NCBI RefSeq assembly: GCF_003626635.1
Contig: NZ_RAZT01000014.1
Coordinates: forward strand, 1-64,000
Length of the DNA stretch: 64,000 nt
Direction of reading: 5' to 3'
From: Micromonospora musae
GTDB taxonomy: Bacteria > Actinomycetota > Actinomycetes > Mycobacteriales > Micromonosporaceae
The notes below the pieces were generated by a model that worked only from the letters and a program-made list of their open reading frames with translations, ran no database searches and had not been told where the DNA came from. How positions within the stretch are numbered: position 1 is the first letter of the stretch; each line of letters begins with the position of its first letter. Below are positions 1 through 6,696 of the stretch, piece after piece. A program made the translations under genes and the position numbers.

Positions 1-82
1 GCCGACCACCGGTCACCGCCGACGGCAGATACCGCGACAGCGCTTCCCACTCGACGTCAGACAACTCGTAGCGACGACCCAC
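1..82 (-). mobile_element. IS5-type transposase, N-terminal fragment at window edge
   Basis: From a GTG at 82 the minus strand reads VGRRYELSDVEWEALSRYLP and runs off the window. The RYELSDxEW...LP pattern is typical of the N-terminus of IS5-family (DUF4096-like) transposases. Only 27 codons are visible, so whether the rest is intact, and where the terminal inverted repeat lies, cannot be judged. It sits directly beside an integrase remnant, which fits an insertion into an already decaying element. Confidence 0.65.
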
Positions 83-123
83 GCGCTACATCATCCGACA
101 CCAAGATCCTTTGAAGACACTGC

Positions 124-281
124 CTAGCCACGCTTCTTACCGGCATTCTTGCCCTTGCCCTTGCCCGAGGGACCGTTCGCCGACTTCTTGGCCTTCTCCG
201 CTCGGCCCTCACTGCGTCGCTCACCGCCTGGGCGATGGCCCGATCCGCCTCCGAGGTGGCGTGCTGGTAGATCATGGCCGC
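124..281 (-). pseudogene. Tyrosine integrase C-terminal remnant, frameshifted
   Basis: The minus strand encodes AAMIYQHATSEADRAIAQAV, the end of the catalytic domain of actinobacterial tyrosine integrases; the Tyr of IYQHAT is the family's nucleophile region. Near 209-213 the frame shifts by one base. In the other frame it continues as a Lys/Gly-rich tail (AEKAKKS...GKGKGKNAGKKRG) ending at TAG 124-126, as such integrases usually do. Upstream of 281 the homology stops at an in-frame TAG, so the rest of the roughly 400-residue protein is missing. It is a relic and not a working recombinase. Confidence 0.7.
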
Positions 282-506
282 CTACCGCGACCGGACTGGC
301 AGGGCTCGCTGATCGTCTTCACCGGCATCCACCCGCCGGGCTCCCTCGGGGTCGTCCACCTGCTCTGCACCCGTATCAGCGACTTGTTCAACGAGGTCAA
401 GACCGCGCACTTCTCCGTGCTGGTCGGCACCGAGTACGACCCCGACACCCGCGAACCACTCCACGTCGAGCTGCTGACGCCGCTTCACCGGCTGGAGGAC
501 AACTGA
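261..506 (+). pseudogene. C-terminal fragment of a conserved hypothetical protein
   Basis: The last ~78 codons (RPDWQGSLIVFTGIHPPGSL...LLTPLHRLEDN, TGA 504-506) read like real protein with good codon use. The codons further upstream in this frame are antisense to the integrase remnant. The gene therefore appears to have lost its 5' part at a junction near 262-281. Its TGA overlaps the ATG of the next gene (TGATG at 504-508), so the pair was probably once an operon. I do not recognise the family. Confidence 0.5.
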
Positions 507-1372
507 TGCAGGTCACCATGGCAACCAGCCCCGCGAAGCCCGACCAGGCCAACGAGGACTTCACCGCCGCCACACCCAGCGGCGTCGTCCTCCTCGATGG
601 CGCCGGCCTGTCCGGCACCACTTCGCGCTGCTCGCACGGCGTCGCCTGGTACACCCGCCAACTGGGAGGCGCACTGATCGCCGGCCTCGCCGACGACAGC
701 GACCAGAAGCTACCCGCCATCCTCTCCGAGGCGATCAAGCAGACAGCCGCCCTACACGAAGACACCTGCCACCTAGACGAGCTGGGCACCCCGTCCGCGA
801 CGGTCATCATGCTCCGGACCAATCGTGACCACCTTGAGTACCTGGTGCTCGCCGACTCCGTGCTCATACTCGACCAGGCCGACGACGCGCCACTCGTCAT
901 CAGCGACGACCGCGAGGCAAAGATTGGACAGCACTACCGGGCCGCAATGGACAACCTCGCCAACGGCACACCGGAACACGACCAGGCCCGCCGCGACTAC
1001 GTGCAGGCACTCCGCCCCCACCGCAACAAGTCAGGCGGATTCTGGGTTGCCGCCGCCGACCCACGAGCCGCCGACGAGGCGATCGTGGGAAGCCGATCGA
1101 TCAAGGACGTGACAGCCGCAGCGTTGCTCAGTGACGGAGTTAGCCGGCTTACCGACCGCTTTGGCCTCACCGACTGGACCGGCCTCCTGACGATCCTGCA
1201 CGACCACGGCCCAGCCGAGCTGATCCGCCGCAGAAGACTCCGACCTACAGGGCGAGCGCTGGCCCCGTGGGAAGGCTCACGACGACGCGACCGCCGCCTA
1301 CTGCACGCAACTACTCGACGCATAGCGTTGCTGTTGAGACTGCCGAATTGCGCTTCAAAAGGACAGCCATGA
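506..1372 (+). CDS. PP2C-type phosphatase-like protein with frameshifted C-terminus
   Basis: The N-terminal ~240 residues (ATSPAKPDQANEDFTAATPS, VLLDGAGL, GVAWYTRQLGG, LSDGVSRLTDRFGL) match the PP2C-like proteins common in actinobacteria, which are normally ~260-275 residues. At about 1227-1230 the frame slips. The expected tail (AEDSDLQGERWPRGKA, then HDDATAAYC) is present in another frame from 1230 to a TAG at 1323-1325. The open frame instead reads through an Arg-rich tail to 1372. The displaced DDA segment is the usual late metal-binding motif of PP2C enzymes, so the product is probably inactive. The start at 506 overlaps the upstream stop. Confidence 0.65.
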   Translation: MQVTMATSPAKPDQANEDFTAATPSGVVLLDGAGLSGTTSRCSHGVAWYTRQLGGALIAGLADDSDQKLPAILSEAIKQTAALHEDTCHLDELGTPSATVIMLRTNRDHLEYLVLADSVLILDQADDAPLVISDDREAKIGQHYRAAMDNLANGTPEHDQARRDYVQALRPHRNKSGGFWVAAADPRAADEAIVGSRSIKDVTAAALLSDGVSRLTDRFGLTDWTGLLTILHDHGPAELIRRRRLRPTGRALAPWEGSRRRDRRLLHATTRRIALLLRLPNCASKGQP

Positions 1373-1653
1373 AATCAGCAGCCACCCTGACGTGGACCCT
1401 GACAGTGGAGTACGCCGGAACGTCGCCCGCTTGGTGCGAGAATGACGGCGACACGGACGACCCACGGGTACACCCGATCGCCATCTCCAAACTTGGCGAT
1501 CGTGCGACCACCCTGAGCGCGGTGGTCACGGCCGTCACTGAACAAGAGGCCCACGAGATTGGACTCATCGGCCTCGGACGTTGGGCCGAGCGAATCGGCC
1601 TCAGCACGAAAAACCCGACTGTGGTGGCGCTGTTTGCCAGGGGCATCACATAG
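1369..1653 (+). CDS. Hypothetical protein, 94 aa
   Basis: From ATG 1369 the frame gives MKSAATLTWTLTVEYAGTSP..., a soluble 94-residue protein with normal composition and a weak purine-rich site (AAAAGGACAG) upstream. An in-frame start also exists at 1267, but that part is antisense-like to the PP2C tail, so the short form is preferred. The start lies just after the original PP2C stop (1325), suggesting the same transcript. I do not recognise a domain. It lies inside the decayed element. Confidence 0.5.
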   Translation: MKSAATLTWTLTVEYAGTSPAWCENDGDTDDPRVHPIAISKLGDRATTLSAVVTAVTEQEAHEIGLIGLGRWAERIGLSTKNPTVVALFARGIT

Positions 1654-2006
1654 ATGGACCCGTTGACTGCCGAATTCCCCTCTCAAGGATCAAGGCGGCC
1701 CGCACGCGGGCCGCGCCGGCCCGGCCCCGGCCTGCTGGCGACCTCCGGCCGGCATCGGCCGGGCCGGCCGGCCACGCATGAGGACGACCAGAACCTTGGA
1801 AGACCTCGGGGCGCTGCCCCGAACCCCGGCCCTCCTCAGAGATCGGCCGGGAGCGGATCACCTCGCCGGGCACCACAAGGGCTACCAGCCTCCCCGGACG
1901 GGGCCAAGGTCGTTCGGCTGGTGAGGCGCTCCACCTTGTCCCCGTCCGGGGAGGCTGGACGGTCTACGACTGCCCGACGAGGAGATCCGCCGCAGCAGCG
2001 CGGTTG
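1654..2006. other. Gene-free stretch with several hairpins
   Basis: No convincing coding frame is visible. The sequence is dominated by self-complementary GC tracts: a GGCCCG/CGGGCC-rich block near 1690-1770, a CGGGGC/GCCCCG pair near 1807-1825, and the long inverted repeat at 1885-1958. It separates the + strand genes of the element from a convergent minus-strand gene. Confidence 0.6.
1885..1958. repeat. 26-bp near-perfect inverted repeat, 22-nt loop
   Basis: Arms 1885-1910 and 1933-1958 are complementary at 25 of 26 positions, starting CCAGCCTCCCCGGACGGGG on the left. The arms are much longer than a typical intrinsic terminator and there is no T-tract. It may be a bidirectional terminator between the flanking convergent genes, or a recombination or replication site of the decayed element. 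Confidence 0.8.
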
Positions 2007-2711
2007 TCAAGCGTTGCCACCGGACCCGAGCAGCAAGCTGACCTGAGCCAACGTGTCTGGCGACATAGCCCCAGGGCGGCGGAACGCATGCCTAGCCTCG
2101 CTGATCCGCCCGGCCGGGGTCAGAGTCCAGTGCTGCGGACCCCAGGAGCCCTGCTCCTCAAGGAGTATCCGAGCCAGCGCCTCGGTCTCTCCAGCGGCGC
2201 CGCAGGCGTTCAACATCGCAGCGAGGACGTCGTCCGCGTCTAAGGGGAGGTCCGCGTCACTCATGATCGGCAACAACAGAAGGAAGGTGTGGGGGTCGAG
2301 GCGCGGGGCCGATCCGGCTTCGGCTGCCGTATGCGCGACGGTCAGCAACTCTGGCCAGCACAGCCCAGGCCCCCTGAAGCAACCTTCGACCCTTGCCAAG
2401 GGAACCGTCGCCTTCCACTCAGGATGGTGCAGCAGGTAGTCGTACCCTCCTTCCCCGGGAAGGTTGCGGTACACGACATGGAGCAGGTGCCCTGCCGAGA
2501 GTGGGACTGACAGCACTGGCCACTGGCGCTCATCGCTGACCCGTTCGAAAAACTGCAACAGGTCGGCCTTGCTGACCCCGAATCCCGCACACAGCGGCTC
2601 TTCGACGCCGTTGGTGCATTGCAACAAGTGGCTCGCCCAGAACAGTGGCTCGTCTACCAGGTACGCCCCATCGACCAAGGGGTCGTCTTCATAGCCTGGG
2701 ATTTTGTGCAT
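2007..2711 (-). CDS. Hypothetical protein, 234 aa
   Basis: ATG 2711 gives MHKIPGYEDDPLVDGAYLVD...; the frame stays open to 2765, but the extra codons look unlike coding sequence. The protein is soluble, Leu/Trp-rich and without a signal peptide or membrane segment. Segments such as FFERVSDERQWPVLSVPL and YDYLLHHPEW suggest a compact globular fold. No family is recognised. It is cargo-like, lying between the long inverted repeat and the tRNA-derived attachment site. Confidence 0.55.
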   Translation of the reverse strand: MHKIPGYEDDPLVDGAYLVDEPLFWASHLLQCTNGVEEPLCAGFGVSKADLLQFFERVSDERQWPVLSVPLSAGHLLHVVYRNLPGEGGYDYLLHHPEWKATVPLARVEGCFRGPGLCWPELLTVAHTAAEAGSAPRLDPHTFLLLLPIMSDADLPLDADDVLAAMLNACGAAGETEALARILLEEQGSWGPQHWTLTPAGRISEARHAFRRPGAMSPDTLAQVSLLLGSGGNA

Positions 2712-2964
2712 CGGCCGATTCTGGCACAGATCTCTGACCCCAGCCTGACCCCAGCACGACGCCAACGGCCGCCACTAGATGAACGCTGGCCACGAGCCAG
2801 CGGGGAGGCTAGGCGGGTGACGGTGGGTGCGGGACGCTCCTACGGATCAGAGGGCCTGACGGGCCATCCACGGGACACAAGGTGGTGTCGCCGGGGGCCA
2901 AACCAGGCCATCTGAGAGCGCGCCGAACAGGCGCCGAGCCCCGCTCACAGCCGATCTTGTGCGA

Positions 2965-3008
2965 TTCCCAAGCTGACAGTGCGGGTTCGATTCCCGTCAC
3001 CCGCTCCA
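2965..3008 (+). other. 3' fragment of tRNA-Gly(CCC): attachment-site scar
   Basis: TTCCCAA reads as an anticodon loop (anticodon CCC), followed by GCTGA and a variable loop. A T-arm follows (GCGGG-TTCGATT-CCCGT), then CACCCGCTCCA with the encoded CCA. The 5' half is absent: no GCGGGTG acceptor strand, no D-arm, and GTGCGA instead of a matching anticodon-stem strand. A 3' half-tRNA starting at the anticodon loop is what integration of a tyrosine-integrase element leaves at one junction. The intact tRNA should lie at the other end, off the window. Confidence 0.75.
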
Positions 3009-3013
3009 ACGGC

Positions 3014-3053
3014 AAAGGCCCAGGTCAGGAAGCAATTCCCGACGCTGGGCCTT
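3014..3053 (+). terminator. Terminator of the former tRNA-Gly gene
   Basis: AAAGGCCCAG and CTGGGCCTT form a stem just behind the tRNA 3' end, followed by a short T-containing run. It marks the start of normal chromosome to the right of the attachment scar. Confidence 0.65.
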
Positions 3054-3122
3054 CGCTTTGTCTATCGCCGTTCGCTCGCCATACCGATAAGCGCTCGACG
3101 CCAAGGGCCCTGCGACCAGGCC

Positions 3123-4136
3123 TCAGGGGCTGTCGTCGGGTGCGGGACGGACTCTGTGGGCGGAGGCTGCGAGCCGGTCGGCGAGCGCGATGACGAGGCC
3201 GCGGAGTTCGTCCGGCCGCTCGATGACGAACGGCCGGTCGAGCGAGGCGAGCAGCGGAGGCAGCCAGTCGAGCCGCTCCGCGCGCAGTTCGACGCGGAGC
3301 CAGCCCTCGGCCTCCGGATCCGTGCCCGCCCGGGATGGTGGCTCCTCGATGCTCGCCACGCTGGCGGGTAGTCGGGTGCGGATCTGCTCCACCGTCGCCT
3401 GGATCCGCAGGGTCACCTCGTGCCGGTACGGGGCCTCGGCGAGCGCGGAGAGGAGGCGCTGCGCCGGATCGAGTCCGGCGACCGGCTCGAACGAGCCGGG
3501 CAGGGTCCGCGCGTCCGTGATGCGATCGAGCCGGAACGTGCGGTCCTCGCCGATCTCGGGATCCGTGCCGGTGACGTACCACCGGCCTGAATGGGCGACG
3601 AGCCCGTACGGGTGCAGCGTGCGTTGACTGCGTCGGTCGTCGGCGGCGGTGTATCTGATCGAGATCGGCCGGTGGTAGCGGACCGCATCGGCGACAGCGA
3701 GCAGGACGGCCGTCTGCGGGGCGGCGAACTCGCCGAGCAGAGCCGTGAAGGCGAGGGTCTCGAGCACGGCGTCGAGCCGGCGGGCGAGGCGCTCGGGCAG
3801 TACCCGGCGGATCTTGGCTGCGGCCGTCTCGCTCGCCGTGCCGGCCGTGGTCATCAGCCCGCTTCGGCGACCCGCCAGCAGACCGAGCAGTACGGCGAGG
3901 GCTTCGTCGTCGCTGAGCATGAGTGGGGGCATGCGGTACCCGGGAGCGAGTCGGTACCCGCCGTAGCGACCGCGCACCGATTCGACGGGCACGTCGAGGT
4001 CGATCAGGTGGCCCACGTACCGCCGCACGGTGCGCCCGTCGACGCCCAGCCGGTCGGCGAGCTCGGCCACCGTCCGGATGCCGCCCGACTGCAGGAGCTC
4101 CAGCAGGGTGAGGACCTGAGCAGTAGGTCGAGCCAC
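3123..4136 (-). CDS. WYL-domain transcriptional regulator (HTH_11/YafY type)
   Basis: The 337-residue protein has an N-terminal DeoR-like winged helix (residues ~5-60: LTLLELLQSGGIRTVAELADRLGVDGRTVRRYV). A WYL domain follows in the middle (RPISIRYTAADDRRSQRTLHPYGLVAHSGRWYV) and then a WCX-type C-terminus. Such proteins bind DNA through the HTH and sense a ligand through WYL. The GTG start at 4136 has no Shine-Dalgarno but carries TAGGTT six bases upstream, suggesting a leaderless transcript. It is divergent from the VOC gene at 4232, and the palindrome between them is its likely operator. Confidence 0.9.
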   Translation of the reverse strand: MARPTAQVLTLLELLQSGGIRTVAELADRLGVDGRTVRRYVGHLIDLDVPVESVRGRYGGYRLAPGYRMPPLMLSDDEALAVLLGLLAGRRSGLMTTAGTASETAAAKIRRVLPERLARRLDAVLETLAFTALLGEFAAPQTAVLLAVADAVRYHRPISIRYTAADDRRSQRTLHPYGLVAHSGRWYVTGTDPEIGEDRTFRLDRITDARTLPGSFEPVAGLDPAQRLLSALAEAPYRHEVTLRIQATVEQIRTRLPASVASIEEPPSRAGTDPEAEGWLRVELRAERLDWLPPLLASLDRPFVIERPDELRGLVIALADRLAASAHRVRPAPDDSP

Positions 4137-4142
4137 GCCCTG

Positions 4143-4148
4143 AACCTA
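4143..4148 (-). promoter_or_regulatory. -10 box (TAGGTT) for leaderless WYL regulator gene
   Basis: On the minus strand TAGGTT lies exactly six bases before the GTG at 4136, placing the transcription start at or next to the start codon. Confidence 0.5.
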
Positions 4149-4154
4149 GCGTGA

Positions 4155-4179
4155 ATACTGGACCGATTCTGTCCGGTAT
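4155..4179. promoter_or_regulatory. Candidate operator between WYL regulator and VOC gene
   Basis: ATACTGGAC-N7-GTCCGGTAT forms 9-bp arms with one mismatch, 19 bp upstream of the regulator's start codon. Its position suits autoregulation and control of the divergent VOC gene. Confidence 0.5.
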
Positions 4180-4231
4180 CGGGTCTAACGTGGGCAAGTC
4201 GAACGGCTCCGCCTATCAAGGAAAGATCAAC

Positions 4232-4630
4232 ATGAACCTCGTCTCGATCCGCATCATCACCGGCGACATCGCGCGCCTCGTCGACTTCTACGAGCGGGTC
4301 ACCGGAGTGCAGGCGGACTGGGCCACCGAAGACTTCGCCGAGCTGCGGACCGCCTCCGGCACCCTCGCGATCGGCAGCACCCGCACCGTCCCGCTCTTCG
4401 CGCCCGGCTCCGCGCGCCCGGCCGACAACCACTCCGTGATCATCGAGTTCCTCGTCGACGACGTGGACCGGGTGCATCAGAACCTGACCGGTTTCGTCGA
4501 GGACTTCGTCAACGAGCCCACCACATTGCCCTGGGGCAACCGCTCGCTGCTCTTCCGTGACCCGGACGGCAACCTCGTCAACTTCTTCACCCCGGTCACG
4601 CCGGCCGCCATCGAGAAGTTCGCTCGCTGA
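4232..4630 (+). CDS. VOC-family protein (glyoxalase/dioxygenase-like)
   Basis: The 132-residue protein shows the paired beta-alpha-beta-beta-beta pattern of the vicinal oxygen chelate fold: ITGDIARLVDFYERVTGV at the start and SLLFRDPDGNLVNFFTP at the end, the latter being the usual metal-binding second module. ATG 4232 is chosen because AAGGAAAG sits eight bases upstream; upstream in-frame starts lack a site. Substrate unknown. Gene order implies control by the divergent WYL regulator. Confidence 0.85.
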   Translation: MNLVSIRIITGDIARLVDFYERVTGVQADWATEDFAELRTASGTLAIGSTRTVPLFAPGSARPADNHSVIIEFLVDDVDRVHQNLTGFVEDFVNEPTTLPWGNRSLLFRDPDGNLVNFFTPVTPAAIEKFAR

Positions 4631-4680
4631 CCAGAGCGCAAGAACTCGCTGAGCAGAGCGCAAGAAGCGGCGGGCCGTGC

Positions 4681-4791
4681 CTACAACGTCGGCCGCCTGC
4701 GCGGGTGGCCGCGACGGACCGCGGTGACGAGCCCGGCCCAGAAGAGCACCTCGAGTGCGACCAGCACCACGACCACTGCTGTCTCAAGCAT
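4681..4791 (-). CDS. Small single-pass membrane protein, 36 aa
   Basis: From ATG 4791 the frame reads MLETAVVVVLVALEVLFWAG, then LVTAVRRGHPRRRPTL and stop. It is one hydrophobic helix followed by an Arg-rich cytoplasmic tail. GGAGG stands six bases before the ATG, an unusually good ribosome site for this region, which argues that it is real despite its size. It lies between the VOC and Nudix genes on the opposite strand. No function can be assigned. Confidence 0.6.
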   Translation of the reverse strand: MLETAVVVVLVALEVLFWAGLVTAVRRGHPRRRPTL

Positions 4792-4879
4792 CGGACGCCT
4801 CCGTAGCTCTCGTACCTCCGAGTCTATCGACGGTCGGGCCGCAGCGCTCCGGGTCGAGCCTTGCCGGCCGCTGCCGGCG

Positions 4880-4909
4880 TTGACCGCGGGTGCGCAGAGT
4901 TGGCACCAT
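4880..4909 (+). promoter_or_regulatory. Promoter of Nudix gene (TTGACC-N18-CACCAT)
   Basis: A -35 box TTGACC (4880-4885) and a weak -10 CACCAT (4904-4909) are 18 bp apart. The -10 ends seven bases before GTG 4917, which favours that start and a leaderless message. Confidence 0.4.
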
Positions 4910-4916
4910 CCGCCGG

Positions 4917-5492
4917 GTGCGGGTACACGACGAGATTCGGGCAATGGTCGACGCGATCGTGCCGGTGGACGAGCTGGAGGCGCAGCACCGCGCGGAGTGC
5001 CGCGCCTGGCTGGCCGGGACCGAGGACATCTTCCGCCGGGCGAAGCCGCGCACCCCGTCGCCGCACCTGGTGGCGTACTTTCTCCTCCGCGACGAGACGG
5101 ACGGAGGCGTCCTGCTCGTCGACCACCGCAGTGCCGGAATGTGGCTGCCCAGCGGCGGCCACGTCGAGCCCGGGGAGCATCCGGCCGAGACGGTACGCCG
5201 GGAGGTGCTGGAGGAGCTGGGAGTCCCGGCGGTCTTCCACCCGCGCTTCGGGGAGCGGCCGGTCTTCGTCACCGTCAGCCGGACGGTCGGCCCGCCGGAG
5301 GAGCAGCACGTCGACGTGAGTCTCTGGTTCGTGTTGAGCGGCGACCGGGGTCAGGAGCTTCGCCCCGACCTCGGCGAGTTCCACGGCGTTCGGTGGTGGA
5401 CGCCGCAGGAGGTGGCCACCGCCGCCCCGGCGACCGTCGAACCGCACCTGAACCGGATGCTGGGCAAGCTGGCGGCCCTTCCGGTCCGGTAG
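4917..5492 (+). CDS. Nudix hydrolase
   Basis: The 191-residue protein contains a full Nudix box at about residues 81-103 (G-x5-E-x7-RE-x2-EE-x-G: GGHVEPGE...REVLEELGV), which binds Mg2+ and hydrolyses nucleoside diphosphates linked to another group. Before it comes MWLPSGG and after it a conserved W(W)TPQEV segment. The substrate is not predictable. GTG 4917 is preferred from the promoter spacing; GTG 4890, in the same frame, would add nine residues. Confidence 0.88.
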   Translation: MRVHDEIRAMVDAIVPVDELEAQHRAECRAWLAGTEDIFRRAKPRTPSPHLVAYFLLRDETDGGVLLVDHRSAGMWLPSGGHVEPGEHPAETVRREVLEELGVPAVFHPRFGERPVFVTVSRTVGPPEEQHVDVSLWFVLSGDRGQELRPDLGEFHGVRWWTPQEVATAAPATVEPHLNRMLGKLAALPVR

Positions 5493-5602
5493 GCGGCCGA
5501 CAGCTGTCGCCGGCGGCGGGTCGGGCCCGCCGCAGCCCGCCCGTCGTGGCGCCGGTCGTCCGAGAGGTCGGGGCGGTTGCACCAGGACGGCACGATGATC
5601 GC

Positions 5603-6151
5603 GTGCTTGCTGTGCTCACCCGGCTGAACACCCCGCCCTGGCGAGCGGTCGGCTGCGTCCTGTTGCTGGTGGTCGGCGGGCTCCTGCTCTGGCTGCCGAT
5701 CCACACCCAGAACAAGCTCGACGAATGGGCCGTCGAACTGCGGGCCGGCGGAGAGCCTGCGCAGGCGATCATCTACGACCGGATCACGAAGGGCCGCGGC
5801 AAGACCACCATGTACTTCCGCTACGACCTCGGCGGCCGGACGTACGAGCAGGAGGTCCCCTGCGTCGAGGTCTGCCGGTCGTACGGCGACGAGGTGCGGA
5901 TCTGGGTGAACCGCGCTGATCCGAGTGATTTCGTCACCGACTTCGAGCAGCTCAGTGGGCATCGCGGCCGGCTACAGGGCGTGCTGGGGGCAGCCGGCTT
6001 CGCCATTCTGCTCCTGGGGGTGCTGCTGACACTGTCCCGAGTTCCCTGGCGGCGCTGGTTCCCCGGGCGCAGGCCACCGCGGCGGGCCCGAACAGCCGTC
6101 GGCGGTGCGTTCACGAGCAGGTCCAAGCACAAGCGGCGCGCCGGACGTTGA
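5603..6151 (+). CDS. DUF3592-type membrane protein
   Basis: From GTG 5603 the 182-residue protein has a TM helix near residues 12-32 (VGCVLLLVVGGLLLWLPI). A ~90-residue extracytoplasmic beta domain follows (EAQAIIYDR-like, TMYFRYDLGGRTYEQEVPC, VRIWVNRADPSDFV), then a second TM (VLGAAGFAILLLGVLLTL) and a basic tail. This is the DUF3592 architecture. The frame is open far upstream, but only this part looks like protein. No clear ribosome site. Role unknown. Confidence 0.7.
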   Translation: MLAVLTRLNTPPWRAVGCVLLLVVGGLLLWLPIHTQNKLDEWAVELRAGGEPAQAIIYDRITKGRGKTTMYFRYDLGGRTYEQEVPCVEVCRSYGDEVRIWVNRADPSDFVTDFEQLSGHRGRLQGVLGAAGFAILLLGVLLTLSRVPWRRWFPGRRPPRRARTAVGGAFTSRSKHKRRAGR

Positions 6152-6168
6152 GCGCGGAGCGTGTCCGG

Positions 6169-6657
6169 TCAGGCCGTCAACTCGAGGACGTGCCTGATCC
6201 CGGGGCGGCCGCTCAGCACGACCTCGCCGACGGGGACGAAGCCGGTGCGCCGCAGCACCCCGAGTGAGCCGGCGTTCTCCAGCGCGGCCGAGGCGTACAG
6301 CCGGTGCAGCCCGTACCCCTCCCGGGCCAACGCGCAGACCCGGCGGACGGCGTCGGTGGCCACTCCGCGACCGGTCACCCGCTCCGCCACCCGGAAGCCC
6401 AGATCCGCGCTGCGGTCGGCGGAGACGTCGACCAGATTGAACCGACCCAGCACCGACCCGTCGGCGTCGACCAGGACGTGGAAGTGGCACAGCCCGGCGG
6501 CCTGCTCGGCGAGCAGTTCGGCCTGGCGGGTGGCGAACCCCGTGAAGTAGTCGTCGCCCCGGTCCGGCACGGATCGGGCGAAGAACTCCCGGTTGTCTCG
6601 CTCGAAGTCGAGCAGCGCGTCCGCGTGGCCGATGGTCAGTAGCTGAAGCTCGGGCAC
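6169..6657 (-). CDS. GNAT N-acetyltransferase (RimJ/RimL-like)
   Basis: The 162-residue protein follows the RimJ/RimL GNAT pattern. It has an N-terminal strand, a middle GRFNLVDVSADRSADLGFRV, the acetyl-CoA loop RVTGRGVATDAVRRVCALA (R-x2-GRG/A type), and a C-terminal YASAALENAGSLGVLRRTGF. It probably acetylates an amine, perhaps a protein N-terminus. GTG 6657 has TAGGTT six bases upstream and no Shine-Dalgarno, consistent with leaderless transcription. Confidence 0.85.
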   Translation of the reverse strand: MPELQLLTIGHADALLDFERDNREFFARSVPDRGDDYFTGFATRQAELLAEQAAGLCHFHVLVDADGSVLGRFNLVDVSADRSADLGFRVAERVTGRGVATDAVRRVCALAREGYGLHRLYASAALENAGSLGVLRRTGFVPVGEVVLSGRPGIRHVLELTA

Positions 6658-6663
6658 CGCGCC

Positions 6664-6669
6664 AACCTA
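6664..6669 (-). promoter_or_regulatory. -10 box (TAGGTT) for leaderless GNAT gene
   Basis: Minus-strand TAGGTT ends six bases before GTG 6657; no ribosome-binding site is present. Confidence 0.5.
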
Positions 6670-6696
6670 GCCGCCGGTCCGATCCGCGTCACCGGT

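Noticed and set aside
2809..3015. Minus-strand frame reading VTGIEPALSAWE...
   Set aside because: This peptide is the well-known antisense translation of a tRNA 3' region; it overlaps the tRNA-Gly fragment and is not a gene.
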